64,000 nucleotides of DNA from Kutzneria sp. CA-103260 (GTDB lineage: Bacteria; Actinomycetota; Actinomycetes; Mycobacteriales; Pseudonocardiaceae), in contig NZ_CP073318.1 of assembly GCF_018263855.1 (NCBI RefSeq), positions 2,356,001-2,420,000 of the forward strand, given 5' to 3'. The notes under the pieces are model-generated. The model was not told the DNA's origin. It searched no databases and worked only from the letters and a program-made list of their open reading frames with translations. This document shows, one piece after another, positions 8,857-20,453 of this stretch. Every line of letters begins with the position of its first letter. Positions within the stretch are counted from its first letter, which is position 1. A program made the position numbers and the translations under genes.

Positions 8857-10674
8857 ATGTGTGGTATTGCCGGCTGGGTGGACTTCAGCAGGAACCTGCT
8901 CGACGAACGGGAGACCGTGTCGGCGATGTCCGCGACCATGACGTTGCGCGGCCCCGACGACGCGGGAGTCTGGTCCTCGCCGGAGGCGGTGCTGTGCCAT
9001 CGGCGACTGGCGGTCATCGACATCGCCGGCGGCCGTCAGCCCATGCGGGCCGAGGGCGCCGCGGTGCTCACCTACAGCGGCGAGGTCTACAACTTCCGCG
9101 AGCTGCGTTCGGAACTGGAGTCCCGCGGACAGCGGTTCACCACGTCGAGCGACACCGAGGTCGTGCTGCGGGGATATCTCGAGTGGGGCGACGGCGTCGC
9201 CGAGCGGCTGAACGGCATGTTCGCCTTCGCCGTGTGGGACGTCCGGACCAAGGAGCTCGTGCTCGTCCGCGACCGGATGGGAATCAAGCCGCTGTTCTAC
9301 TACCCGCTCCCGGACGGCGGCGTGATCTTCGGGTCCGAACCGAAGGCGATCCTGGCCAATCCGCTGGTGGACCGCGCGGTCGGCGCGGACGGCCTGCGCG
9401 AGATCCTGACCATCGCGCAGACTCCGGGAATCTCGCTCTACCAGGGCATGCGGGAACTGCCGCCCGGGCATGTGCTGCGGGTCGGGCGGACCGGCGCCCG
9501 CCTGCGCCGGTACTGGCAGCTGGAGGCCCGTGAGCACACCGACGACGTGGCCACGACCGTGCGCACGGTGCGCGGTCTGCTCGAGGACATCGTGGCGCGG
9601 CAGCTGGTGTCCGACGTTCCGCTGTGCACGCTGCTGTCCGGTGGTCTCGACTCCACGGCCATCACCGCGCTGGCCGGCCGGCATCAGCCGATCCGGTCCT
9701 TCGCGGTGGACTTCACCGATCTCGCCGGCACGTTCCAGCCGGACGGGATGCGCGAGTCGGCAGACGCGCCGTACGTCGCCGAGGCGGCGGCGCACCTGGG
9801 CAGCGACCACACCGACCTGCCGCTGGACGTCGCCGGCATCAGCGATCCCAAGGTGCGCGCCGAGGTCGTGCGGGCCTGGGAGTACCCGCAGTTCAGTGGC
9901 GACATGAACACCTCGCTGCACCTGCTGTTCCAGGCGATCCAGGGGCACTCGACGGTGGCCCTGTCCGGTGAGGCGGCCGACGAGGTCTTCGGCGGCTACG
10001 CCTGGTTCCACCTGCCGGCGGCCGTCAACGCCCCGACCTTTCCCTGGCTGCACGTGATGATGCGGGAGCAGCGCCCGGACGATCTGTTCGACCCCGCGCT
10101 GCGCAAGCAACTCGACGTCGTCGCCTACGAGCGGGACCGCTACGCCGAGGCGCTGCGCGAGGTGCCGCGGCTGCCGCACGAGCAGCCGCACGAGCGCCGC
10201 ATGCGGGAAGTCTCCTACCTGCACCTGACCCGGTTCGTGACCATGCTGCTCGACCGCAAGGACCGGCTGAGCATGGCGCACGGGCTGGAGGTGCGGGTGC
10301 CGTTCTGCGACCACCGGCTGGTCGAGTACATGTTCAACACGCCCTGGTGGATCAAGACGTTCGACGGGCGCGAGAAGAGCGTGTTGCGGGCCGCCACCAG
10401 GGACCTCCTGCCCCCGGGGGTGCTCGCCCGCACCAAGAGCCCCTACCCGGCCACGCAGGATCCGGCTTACGCCAGGGCATTGCGCGCCGCGCTGGCCGAG
10501 ATCATGGCCGATCCGGACGCGCCGGTGCGGCCACTGCTGGATGCCTCGGCGGTGCGCGCGCTGCTGGCCGGCCCGGTGGGGGAGAGCTCGACCACGATCA
10601 CCCGGATCAACGTCGAGATGGTGATCGACCTCAACTTCTGGCTGGCCCAGAACGGGCTCCGGATCGACCTCTGA
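8857..10674 (+). CDS. asnB: Asparagine synthase (glutamine-hydrolysing)-like amidotransferase
   Basis: 605 aa, full length for AsnB. N-terminal Ntn glutaminase starting MCGIAGW, whose Cys2 becomes the N-terminal nucleophile after Met removal; C-terminal synthetase domain with PP-loop SGGLDS that adenylates a carboxylate for transfer of ammonia. As first gene of a biosynthetic operon it probably converts a carboxyl group of the pathway product or a precursor to an amide (or forms another amide/lactam bond) rather than making bulk asparagine. 30 bp separate it from the aminotransferase. Confidence 0.85.
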   Translation: MCGIAGWVDFSRNLLDERETVSAMSATMTLRGPDDAGVWSSPEAVLCHRRLAVIDIAGGRQPMRAEGAAVLTYSGEVYNFRELRSELESRGQRFTTSSDTEVVLRGYLEWGDGVAERLNGMFAFAVWDVRTKELVLVRDRMGIKPLFYYPLPDGGVIFGSEPKAILANPLVDRAVGADGLREILTIAQTPGISLYQGMRELPPGHVLRVGRTGARLRRYWQLEAREHTDDVATTVRTVRGLLEDIVARQLVSDVPLCTLLSGGLDSTAITALAGRHQPIRSFAVDFTDLAGTFQPDGMRESADAPYVAEAAAHLGSDHTDLPLDVAGISDPKVRAEVVRAWEYPQFSGDMNTSLHLLFQAIQGHSTVALSGEAADEVFGGYAWFHLPAAVNAPTFPWLHVMMREQRPDDLFDPALRKQLDVVAYERDRYAEALREVPRLPHEQPHERRMREVSYLHLTRFVTMLLDRKDRLSMAHGLEVRVPFCDHRLVEYMFNTPWWIKTFDGREKSVLRAATRDLLPPGVLARTKSPYPATQDPAYARALRAALAEIMADPDAPVRPLLDASAVRALLAGPVGESSTTITRINVEMVIDLNFWLAQNGLRIDL

Positions 10675-10704
10675 ACCGTATCGACCATCCGGAGGAGCAC
10701 GCCG

Positions 10705-11751
10705 ATGGTTCCGCGTATCCGGCCGTCCCTGATCGGCCTCCCTTCCTACGTGGCGGGCCGCAAGATCCCCGGCGCCGCCCTGCTCGCCAGCAACGAGTGC
10801 CCGTACGGGCTGCTGCCGGCCGTCGCCGCCCGGCTGGCCGGCACGACGGCGGCCGCGTTCCGCTACCCCGACATGACCTGCGGCGCGCTCGTCGACGCGC
10901 TCGCGGCGCACCACGGTGTCGCCGCGGACCGGATCGCGGTCGGCGCCGGCTCCACCGAGGTGTGCGGCCAGCTGCTGCACGCCGTGGTCGGGCCGGGCGA
11001 CGAGGTGATCTTCGGCTGGCGCTCGTTCGAGGCGTACCCGTTGCTCACCGCGGTCGCCGGCGGCACGGCCGTCCGGGTCCCGCTGCGCCGGGACACGCTC
11101 GATCTGGACGCCATGCTCGCCGCGGTGACCCCGCGAACCCGACTGGTCTTCGTCTGCAATCCCAACAACCCGACCGGAACCGCGGTCGGGGCGGACGATC
11201 TGCGGCGGTTCGTGGCGGCGGTTCCCGACGACGTCCTGGTGGTCGTCGACGAGGCCTACCGCGAGTACGCCGACCCGGCGCTGGTCCCGGACGCCGTCGA
11301 CCTGTTCGGTGAGCGGCCCAATGTCGTGGTGCTGCGCACCTTCTCCAAGGCCTACGCCCTGGCCGGCCTTCGCGTCGGCTACTGCCTCGGCGCACCCGAG
11401 GTGATCCGGCAGGTCCGCAAGACGCAGACACCGTTCAGCGTCGCGACGATCGCGCAGGAGGCCGCCGTCGCCGCGCTGGGCGAGGTCGTCGAGGTCACCC
11501 GCCGGGCCCGCCGCACGGTGGCCGAGCGCGACCGGATGACCTCCCGCCTGCGCGAACTCGGCTACGACGTGCCGTCGTCGCAGGCGAACTTCGTGTGGCT
11601 GCCGCTCGGCCCGGACAGCGCGGGCTTCGCCGACCAGTGCCTGGCCGGTGGCGTGGTGACCCGGCCGTTCCCGGGCGAGGGGGTCCGGGTGACCGTCGGC
11701 CTCGCCGACGAGAACGACCGCTTCCTCGACCTGGCGGAGAAGCTCCGCTGA
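10705..11751 (+). CDS. HisC-like PLP aminotransferase
   Basis: 348 aa, class I/II aminotransferase of the histidinol-phosphate/aromatic group. Visible: CNPNNPTGTAVG, DEAYREYAD and the PLP lysine in FSKAYALAGLRVGY (about K215). GGAGGAGC precedes the ATG. No other his genes are nearby, so it is likely a pathway enzyme that makes or consumes an amino acid or amine building block. It could instead be a phenylalanine-type aminotransferase; the substrate cannot be read. Confidence 0.8.
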   Translation: MVPRIRPSLIGLPSYVAGRKIPGAALLASNECPYGLLPAVAARLAGTTAAAFRYPDMTCGALVDALAAHHGVAADRIAVGAGSTEVCGQLLHAVVGPGDEVIFGWRSFEAYPLLTAVAGGTAVRVPLRRDTLDLDAMLAAVTPRTRLVFVCNPNNPTGTAVGADDLRRFVAAVPDDVLVVVDEAYREYADPALVPDAVDLFGERPNVVVLRTFSKAYALAGLRVGYCLGAPEVIRQVRKTQTPFSVATIAQEAAVAALGEVVEVTRRARRTVAERDRMTSRLRELGYDVPSSQANFVWLPLGPDSAGFADQCLAGGVVTRPFPGEGVRVTVGLADENDRFLDLAEKLR

Positions 11752-11794
11752 CGGACACCCCGGACAGCAACCCAGCAACTGACGAGGAGGACTC

Positions 11795-12415
11795 ATGGCC
11801 GACGGCGTGGTTGTGCTCAACGACCTCGACGTGGTGCTCGCGGACAGCACCTTCTTCGACGACTACCTCGAGGACGCGCACAAGGAATACCGCATGGGCC
11901 GCGAATCGGTCGGCACCGACACCCTGCACCGCCCCAACAGTTTCGGGCTGCTCGGCGGCGTCGTCGTCGACGGCGACGCGATGGAACTGCGGCGGTTGGC
12001 CTTCGCCGGCAACGTGCGGGCCGTCGATCCGGTGCCGCTGGAGGAGTTCAAGGAGACGATCGTCCCTCAGTTCGGCCCCCAGTACGACGACGGCCGGCGC
12101 GGATTCTGGTGTGACGCCCAGGATCTGCTGCGGGTGGCCCGCCAGTTCGAGGACGAGGGCCTGGAACTGCTCGGCTCGATCCACCTGCACCCGGACTGGC
12201 ACCGGATCGGCCCGCGGCACGAGCGGGGCGTGCAGAACCTCAGCGAACGGCCCAGCCGGATGGACGAGTACCTGTTCCGCAGCGCGGGCTGGCCGCTCAA
12301 CATCATCTGCTACCTGGAGAGCCGCTGCGGCGGCATCGCCCACACCTACGGCGCCTACCGGGCGCCGGGGGACGAGCCGTCCCCGCTCGCCGAGCTGAAC
12401 ATGCGCTTCTTCTGA
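11795..12415 (+). CDS. JAMM/MPN-fold (Mec-like) protein with altered active site
   Basis: 206 aa. JAMM-type zinc ligands are visible: HLHP (H130, H132) and PSRMD (D157), the latter matching the PSRTD of mycobacterial Mec. The spacing H132-D157 is 25 residues against about 11 in canonical JAMM proteins, indicating an extra loop. The catalytic Glu that normally sits just before the CGLL strand is not visible (RPNSFGLLGG here). JAMM proteins cleave isopeptide or C-terminal extensions on ubiquitin-like carriers; Mec hydrolyses CysO-cysteine. A CysO-like carrier lies in the same operon (20454). AGGAGG precedes the ATG. Confidence 0.62.
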   Translation: MADGVVVLNDLDVVLADSTFFDDYLEDAHKEYRMGRESVGTDTLHRPNSFGLLGGVVVDGDAMELRRLAFAGNVRAVDPVPLEEFKETIVPQFGPQYDDGRRGFWCDAQDLLRVARQFEDEGLELLGSIHLHPDWHRIGPRHERGVQNLSERPSRMDEYLFRSAGWPLNIICYLESRCGGIAHTYGAYRAPGDEPSPLAELNMRFF

Positions 12416-12434
12416 CCTGGCGAAGGAACTTCTC

Positions 12435-13838
12435 ATGTCGCGTTCCCAGCGCGTAGCCGCGACCGTCACGGCCGCCGACCCCGGCTACGACCAGGCTCGA
12501 CGAATCTGGAACGAGCGGTTCGACTGCCGGCCGCTGGCGGTGCTCTACCCGGCGGACGTCGCCGAGGTCGCCGGCGCGGTGCGGGCCGCCCGCGACGACG
12601 GGGTGCCCTTCCGGATCCGCTCCGGTGGCCACAACGTCGAGGGCTTCAGCGTGCTCGACGACGGCTACGTGATCGACCTGTCCCGACTGACCGGGGTGAC
12701 CGTCGACGACGACCGCACCCGGGGCACGGTCGCCGCCGGCACCCTGCTCGGCGACGTCTACTCCGGACTGTGGGCGGCCGGGGTGACCATCCCGGCCGGG
12801 GTGTGCCCGGACATCCGCATCGGCGGCCACGTGCTCGGCGGTGGCGTCGGAATGCTGGTGCGCTCGCGGGGCATGCTCGTGGACAGCCTGGTCGGCCTGA
12901 CCATGGTCGACGCCGACGGCGAGGTGCTGGAGGTCAACGACGACACCCACCCCGACCTGATGTGGGCCTGCCGCGGCGGTGGCGGCGGCAATTTCGGCGT
13001 GGCCACGTCCTACACCTTCCACACCCGGCCGATCGGGGACGTCACGTTGGTGACGGCCGCCTGGAACTTCGACAACGCCATCACCGCGCTCGACCGCTGG
13101 CAGCACTGGGCCGTCGAGGTCGACCAACGCGTGAACGCGCGGTTCTCGCTCTTCTCCCCGGGCACCGGCGGCGGCCGCATGGCCGTGCTGTTCGAGGGCA
13201 CGAGCGCCGAGTGGGAGTCGCTCGCCCGCCCGCTGTTCGAGCAGTGCCCGCCCGCGGAGCACACGGTCCGGGAAACCGCCTACATCAACAGCGTCGGCCA
13301 GTTCAGCCAGCGGGTGCCGTCGATCCGGGCCAAGTTCGTGCCCGCGCTGGCCGCCGGTCCGCTGGACGCCGAGGCGCTGAAGATCCTGGAGCGCCACCAC
13401 CGCGCCGCGCCGGACGGCGTGAAGACCAGCTTCTACGGGCTCGGCGGCGCCGTCCTCGGCGCCGACCTGGCGAAGCGGTCCGCCTTCGCGCACCGCGACG
13501 CGCTGTTCTGCGTGGAATACCTGGGCCACTGGCACGGCGCCGAGCACGACGCCGAGCAACTCGGCTGGCTGGCCGGGATCCGCGACGAGCTGCGGCCGTT
13601 CATGACCGGCGGCGCGTACGTCAACAGCCCCGACCGCGATCTCACCGACTGGCTGCACGCCTACTACGGCGCGAGCCTGCCCCGGCTGATGGAGGTCAAG
13701 CGGCGGTACGACCCCGAGGACGTCTTCCGGTTCGAGCAGAGCATCCCCGTCTCCCTGTCGCCGGCCGCGGCCCGCGCCGCCGGCCTCACCGAGGCGGTTG
13801 TCGCGGACCTGGGCGCCCGTGGGCTGCTCACGTCCTGA
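12435..13838 (+). CDS. BBE-like FAD oxidase, predicted bicovalent flavin
   Basis: 467 aa. FAD-linked PCMH oxidase with a C-terminal berberine-bridge domain (YDPEDVFRFEQSIPV). RSGGHNVEG supplies the 8-alpha-histidyl ligand (H66) and AGVCPDIRIGGH the 6-S-cysteinyl ligand (C124), so bicovalent FAD is expected. Such enzymes oxidise alcohols, amines or phenols with O2, often forming rings. No Tat or Sec signal is evident, so it is probably cytosolic. It lies 36 bp upstream of the halogenase. Confidence 0.87.
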   Translation: MSRSQRVAATVTAADPGYDQARRIWNERFDCRPLAVLYPADVAEVAGAVRAARDDGVPFRIRSGGHNVEGFSVLDDGYVIDLSRLTGVTVDDDRTRGTVAAGTLLGDVYSGLWAAGVTIPAGVCPDIRIGGHVLGGGVGMLVRSRGMLVDSLVGLTMVDADGEVLEVNDDTHPDLMWACRGGGGGNFGVATSYTFHTRPIGDVTLVTAAWNFDNAITALDRWQHWAVEVDQRVNARFSLFSPGTGGGRMAVLFEGTSAEWESLARPLFEQCPPAEHTVRETAYINSVGQFSQRVPSIRAKFVPALAAGPLDAEALKILERHHRAAPDGVKTSFYGLGGAVLGADLAKRSAFAHRDALFCVEYLGHWHGAEHDAEQLGWLAGIRDELRPFMTGGAYVNSPDRDLTDWLHAYYGASLPRLMEVKRRYDPEDVFRFEQSIPVSLSPAAARAAGLTEAVVADLGARGLLTS

Positions 13839-15961
<2,123 letters not shown>

Positions 15962-15973
15962 GAGGACTTCCGC

Positions 15974-16432
15974 ATGCGTACCCACGAACTGAAGACAGGC
16001 CGGCACTTCGGCGTGAACTTCGACCACGGCGAGGACTTCTTCGCCACGCTGTCCCGGTTCTGCCGGGAGAACGAGGTGCGGCAGGGCTACCTGCCGATGT
16101 TCCTGGCCGCGTTCCACGAGACGGAGATCGCCGGCACCTGCGCCCGCGTCGAGGACCCGGAGGCCCCGGTGCGGCTGCCGGTGTACCTGGAGAAGGTCGA
16201 GGCCATGGGCTGCGGCACCTTCTCCTGGGACCCGGAGCGGCAGGACATCGTGCCGCACGTGCACGTCACCGTGGGCCTCAAGCAGCTGGCCGCGGCGGCG
16301 TTCTCCAGCCACCTGATCAACGCGAAGGTCCAGTACCTGACCGAGATGCTGGTCGTCGAGGTGGACTCGCCGCAGATGCGCCGCCCGGTCGACGCGGACC
16401 TGTGGGACGTTCCGCTGCTCACGTTCGAGTGA
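15974..16432 (+). CDS. PPC (DUF296) domain protein
   Basis: 152 aa, made almost wholly of a PPC/PD1-like domain: ELKTGRHFGVNFDHGEDF at the N-terminus and PHVHVTVGLKQLAAAAFSSHL then VVEV near the C-terminus. Bacterial members form trimers; some have been called DNA-binding, others are suspected enzymes. In a biosynthetic operon a small-molecule role is as likely as regulation. AGAGGA precedes the ATG. Function unknown. Confidence 0.75.
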   Translation: MRTHELKTGRHFGVNFDHGEDFFATLSRFCRENEVRQGYLPMFLAAFHETEIAGTCARVEDPEAPVRLPVYLEKVEAMGCGTFSWDPERQDIVPHVHVTVGLKQLAAAAFSSHLINAKVQYLTEMLVVEVDSPQMRRPVDADLWDVPLLTFE

Positions 16433-16443
16433 GGAGGTGCGTG

Positions 16444-17661
16444 ATGACGTCCGTCCATGAGCGCTTTCCCTTTCCCGACGAGGAGTTCGGCCGGGTGCCG
16501 CGTAGTTGCGCGCACCGGCGCAAGCACGATCCGCTCGGCTCCGTCACGCTGCCCAGCGGGGACGTCGTCCGCCTCGCCGTTCGCCACGACGACGTGGCGG
16601 CGGTGTTGGCCGACCCCCGGTTCAGCCGGGACCTGAGCAAGCCGGGCTGTCCCCGGCTGCAGTCCGGCGCCGACATGTCCGACGACCACGACACCCTGAT
16701 CAACATGGATCCGCCGCGGCACAGCCGGGTGCGCGGCATCCTCAGCCGCGCGTTCACGCCCCGCGCCATCGAGTCGTGGCGGCCGCGGATCCGCCAACTC
16801 GCCGACGAACTGGTGGCCGGGATGCGGGTCGCCGGCCCGCCCGGCGACCTCGTCGCGGCGGTCGCGGAGCCGCTGCCGATCCGCGTCATCGCCGAGATCC
16901 TGGGCGTGGCCGGCGGCGACCTCGACCAGTTCCGCGAGTGGTCGTCGCTGGCCATGAGCATCGGCGACGACCTGGCCGACGCGCGGGCCAAGGGCAAGGA
17001 CGAGTTCTTCGCCTACCTGCGCGAACTCATCGCCGAGCACCGGCGTGAACCACATGACGACCTGCTCGACGCCATGATCGGCGCGAGTGTCGACAACGAC
17101 CGGCTCACCGAGGACGAGCTGTGCGACACCGTCCGTTCCCTGCTGCTGGCCGGTTACGAGACGACCATGACCACCATCGGGCGCGGGATGTTCACGCTGT
17201 TGCGGCATCCCGGGCAGTACCGGGCGCTGGTGGCCGAGCCGGAGCTGCTGCCCGGCGCCGTCGAGGAGATCCTGCGCTACGACTTCCCGGCGGACGTCGG
17301 CTTCCTGCGCTTCGCGCTGGAAGACGTGCCGCTGCCCTCCGGCGTGATCCGGGCCGGCGAGGGGGTCATGCCGCTGATCTCGTCGGCGAACCACGACGCC
17401 ACCAGGTTCCACGACCCGGAGACCTTCGACATCCACCGGCCGGACACCGGCAACATGTCGTTCGGCCGGGGCCCGCACTACTGCGTCGGCGGGCCGCTCG
17501 CGCGGGTGCAGATCCAGGAGGCGCTCGGCGCGGTGGTGCGCGGACTGCCCGACCTCGCCCTGGCGCTGCCCGCCGGGCAGGTGCCCTGGAATCCCAGCAT
17601 GGTGACCCATTCGATCAGCGAACTCTCGGTGACGTGGTCGCACGGAGGTGACCCGCGATGA
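16444..17661 (+). CDS. Cytochrome P450
   Basis: 405 aa soluble class I P450. I-helix LLLAGYETT, K-helix EEILR, and heme loop FGRGPHYCVGGPLAR with the thiolate Cys at about residue 347. Oxidises a pathway intermediate; needs a ferredoxin and reductase from elsewhere, as none is encoded here. Start chosen at ATG 16444 because GAGGAGG lies 7 nt upstream; an in-frame open stretch extends back to 15820 within the preceding genes. Its TGA overlaps the ATG of the next gene. Confidence 0.93.
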   Translation: MTSVHERFPFPDEEFGRVPRSCAHRRKHDPLGSVTLPSGDVVRLAVRHDDVAAVLADPRFSRDLSKPGCPRLQSGADMSDDHDTLINMDPPRHSRVRGILSRAFTPRAIESWRPRIRQLADELVAGMRVAGPPGDLVAAVAEPLPIRVIAEILGVAGGDLDQFREWSSLAMSIGDDLADARAKGKDEFFAYLRELIAEHRREPHDDLLDAMIGASVDNDRLTEDELCDTVRSLLLAGYETTMTTIGRGMFTLLRHPGQYRALVAEPELLPGAVEEILRYDFPADVGFLRFALEDVPLPSGVIRAGEGVMPLISSANHDATRFHDPETFDIHRPDTGNMSFGRGPHYCVGGPLARVQIQEALGAVVRGLPDLALALPAGQVPWNPSMVTHSISELSVTWSHGGDPR

Positions 17662-18335
17662 CAACCGCCAACCCGATGCCGCCGCTCTACCGGGACCGGG
17701 ACATCGAGCTCCTGGGCGTGGATCTGCCCGTCCTGCGACAAGTCGACCGGTGGTGCCACGAGTTCCTGATGCGGCCCAACCCGGAACTCGGCCGCGGCGG
17801 GTCGGTGTGCCCGTACCTGCCGAAGGCCATGGGCCTGCAGCGCATCGCCTTGACCGTCGTGCACACCGCGGGACGCACGGACGAGGACGTGGACGCCGTG
17901 ATCGCCCGGTTCCGCCAGGTCTTCCTGGAGATGGAACCGGTCTCCGGCCCGGAGTCGCTGGAGAAGGCGATCCTGGTCATCCTGCCGGACGTCAGCGAGC
18001 AGGACGCGCCGGCCATGGTGGACGAGACGCACCGCCGGCTGAAGGCCGACTTCGTGGCGGCCGGCCTGATGATCGGCAAGTTCCATCCCGCCAGCGACCA
18101 GGGCGGCCTGCACAACCCGGACTTCCGGCCGCTGCGCAGCCCGGTCCCGCTGCTGGCGATCCGCTACATGGTCGGCTCCGACCTGCCGTTCCTGAACCGG
18201 CCGGACGATCCGGTGTCGGACCGCGTTCAGTACCTCACGTCGTACGAGCAGCGCTTCGACGGCGCCGACGGCGGTCGTTGGGCCGAACACGGCCGGGCCG
18301 CGCTGACCGAGATCCGGGACGGTGAGCGGGGATGA
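17658..18335 (+). CDS. Conserved hypothetical, DUF6875-like
   Basis: 225 aa soluble protein. The N-terminal part carries a pattern W-C-HEFLMRPNPELGRGGSVCPYLP that recalls DUF6875 proteins, which are often found in actinobacterial biosynthetic clusters; I make this assignment from memory of the pattern, so it is tentative. It is coupled by ATGA overlaps to both the P450 before it and the SDR after it, so all three probably act on the same intermediate. No cofactor motif or membrane segment is visible. Confidence 0.6.
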   Translation: MTTANPMPPLYRDRDIELLGVDLPVLRQVDRWCHEFLMRPNPELGRGGSVCPYLPKAMGLQRIALTVVHTAGRTDEDVDAVIARFRQVFLEMEPVSGPESLEKAILVILPDVSEQDAPAMVDETHRRLKADFVAAGLMIGKFHPASDQGGLHNPDFRPLRSPVPLLAIRYMVGSDLPFLNRPDDPVSDRVQYLTSYEQRFDGADGGRWAEHGRAALTEIRDGERG

Positions 18336-19060
18336 CGGCGATTGTCTTCGGCGGCTCGGGAGGCATCGGCACCCGGGTCGCCCACCGACTGGCGCTGGCC
18401 GGACACGACGTGGTCGTCGGTTTCGTCCAGGACACGGCGGCCGCGGGGAAAGTAGCCGGCGAGATCGAGGAAACCGGGGCGCGGGCCATCACGGTCCGCG
18501 GCGACGTCGCGGATCCGCGGGAGGTCGAGGAGACGTTCGACGCGGCCGAGCAGAACTTCGGCGGCGTCGACGTGGTCGTGGTCTGCCCCGGAGCACACGC
18601 GGCGAAGCGGGGTCCGTTGGCCGGCGTCGACGAGGCGAGTTTCGCCCGCGTCGTCGACGTCAACCTGCGCGGCGCCGTCAACGTGCTGCGGCTGGCCGCG
18701 ACCCAGGTGCGCGCGGGCGGGTCCATCGTCACGCTGTCCAGTTCCGCGGCGGCGCTGGGCGTGCCCGGGCAGGCGCTCTACAACGCCTGCAAGATCGCGG
18801 TCGAGTCGCTGACCCGCGAACTCGCCCGCGAACTCGCCGGCCGCGAGGTCACCGTCAACTCGGTCGCCCCCGGCCCGACGGCCACGGAACTGTTCCTGCG
18901 CAACCGGTCCAACGAGGAGATCGAGGCCCTGGCCAAGCAGGTGCCGCTCGGACGGATCGGCCACCCGATGGACATCGCGGACGTCATCGCGTTCCTCACA
19001 GGCCCCCAGGGTCGATGGGTCAACGGCCAGGTGATCCGGGCGAACGGCGGCCTGGTCTGA
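18332..19060 (+). CDS. Short-chain dehydrogenase/reductase
   Basis: 242 aa classical SDR. GGSGGIG near the N-terminus (coenzyme loop), DV at the end of beta-3, catalytic Ser (LSSSAA, about 138), Y150-xxx-K154 (YNACK). FabG-like; reduces a ketone or oxidises an alcohol with NAD(P)H. Start fixed by the ATGA overlap at 18332. Confidence 0.9.
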   Translation: MTAIVFGGSGGIGTRVAHRLALAGHDVVVGFVQDTAAAGKVAGEIEETGARAITVRGDVADPREVEETFDAAEQNFGGVDVVVVCPGAHAAKRGPLAGVDEASFARVVDVNLRGAVNVLRLAATQVRAGGSIVTLSSSAAALGVPGQALYNACKIAVESLTRELARELAGREVTVNSVAPGPTATELFLRNRSNEEIEALAKQVPLGRIGHPMDIADVIAFLTGPQGRWVNGQVIRANGGLV

Positions 19061-19061
19061 C

Positions 19062-20399
19062 ATGGAACTCGCCTCGATCACCCAGCCGTCACGCACGTCC
19101 CCCTCGATCCCGCCGGTCGTCGGCGCCGACCTGCTCGTGCCGCTGGCGAGCGGCGAGCTGATCCGGTACGCGAACCTGGACCACGCCGCCAGCACCCCCT
19201 GCCTGAGCGCGGTCCAGGACGCGGTCAACGAGCTGCTGCCCTGGTATGCCAGCGTTCACCGGGGCTCTGGCTTCGCCTCCCAGGTCTCCAGCCGCGTGTA
19301 CGAGTCGGCCCGGCAGGTGCTGCGGGCATTCGTCGGCGCCCCGGCCACGGCGTCCGTGGTGTTCACCCGCAACACCACGGACGCGTTGAACCTGCTGGCC
19401 CACTCATTGCCGGAAGCCACGACGGTGGTCGTGTTCGACACCGAGCACCACGCGGCCATGCTGCCCTGGCGCAACCCCGGAACCATCCGGCTACAGACCC
19501 CGACGTCGGTCGACGACACGGTCGGGGTGCTCGACACGGCCCTCGCCGCGGCCCCCGCCGGCCCCCGTGTGGTGGTGCTCACCGGCGCGTCCAACGTGAC
19601 GGGTGAGCTGTGGCCGGTCGCCGAACTGGCGGCGGTCGCCCGGCGGCACGGCGCCCGGGTCGTGCTGGACGCGGCGCAGCTCGCGCCGCACCGTCCGATC
19701 GACATCACGGCGTGGCAGGTCGACTATGTGGTGCTGTCCGGCCACAAGGTGTACGCGCCGTTCGGCGCCGGGGCCCTGATCGGCCCGGCGGACTGGCTGC
19801 GGTCCGCCGAGCCGTACCTGGTGGGTGGCGGCGCCACCGCCCAGGTGACCCAGCAGCCCCACGAGCTGACGATCTCCTGGTCGGATGTCCCCGACCGGCA
19901 CGAGGCGGGATCGCCCAACGTGGTCGGCGTGCACGCGCTGGCGGCAGCCTGTCGGGCGCTGACGGCGCACCGGGACGCGATCGGGGCCCATGAGGCCGAA
20001 CTGCTGCGACAGCTGCGAAACGGGCTGGCCACGGTGCCCGGGCTGGCCGAGCTGAGCCTGTTCGGGGCGCCGCGCGTCGGGGTCGTCAGCTTCGCGGTCG
20101 AACGCCAGGATCCGGGTCTGCTGGCGGCCGCGCTCTCCGCCGAGTACGGGATCGGGGTGCGGGAGGGGGCGTTCTGCGCGCACATCGCCACCGGCCGGCT
20201 GCTGCTGCGGGCGGGATCGGCGCACCAGCGGGCCGTCCGCGCCAGCCTCGGCCTGGGGAACACGGTCGAGGACGTGGAGCGCCTGGTGGGTGCGTTGCAC
20301 GTGCTGTCCGCGCGAGGGCCGCAGCTGAGGTACGCCCACATCGGCGGTCAGTGGCTCCCCGAGCGCGACCTCCGGCCATGGCCCGCCTTCGCGCGCTAG
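19062..20399 (+). CDS. Class V PLP enzyme, cysteine-desulfurase-like
   Basis: 445 aa. Class V aminotransferase fold with PLP lysine in VVLSGHKVYAPFG (K229) and a cysteine in REGAFCAHI (C372), the place of the persulfide-forming Cys of SufS-type desulfurases. It likely takes sulfur from L-cysteine as a persulfide for transfer to the carrier encoded next. A selenocysteine-lyase or C-S lyase role cannot be excluded. Starts 1 nt after the SDR stop. Confidence 0.77.
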   Translation: MELASITQPSRTSPSIPPVVGADLLVPLASGELIRYANLDHAASTPCLSAVQDAVNELLPWYASVHRGSGFASQVSSRVYESARQVLRAFVGAPATASVVFTRNTTDALNLLAHSLPEATTVVVFDTEHHAAMLPWRNPGTIRLQTPTSVDDTVGVLDTALAAAPAGPRVVVLTGASNVTGELWPVAELAAVARRHGARVVLDAAQLAPHRPIDITAWQVDYVVLSGHKVYAPFGAGALIGPADWLRSAEPYLVGGGATAQVTQQPHELTISWSDVPDRHEAGSPNVVGVHALAAACRALTAHRDAIGAHEAELLRQLRNGLATVPGLAELSLFGAPRVGVVSFAVERQDPGLLAAALSAEYGIGVREGAFCAHIATGRLLLRAGSAHQRAVRASLGLGNTVEDVERLVGALHVLSARGPQLRYAHIGGQWLPERDLRPWPAFAR

Positions 20400-20404
20400 A
20401 CCCA

Positions 20405-20438
20405 CCAGCTGTTGTCCGACCCGCCAGTTGTTGTCCGA
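20405..20438 (+). repeat. 15-bp tandem direct repeat before the carrier gene
   Basis: CCAGYTGTTGTCCGA occurs at 20405-20419 and 20424-20438 (one mismatch, 19-bp period), between the stop of the PLP enzyme and the ribosome site of the carrier gene. It may be a local duplication, a protein site or a translation-control element. Confidence 0.5.
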
Positions 20439-20453
20439 GCTGAGGAGACTCCC

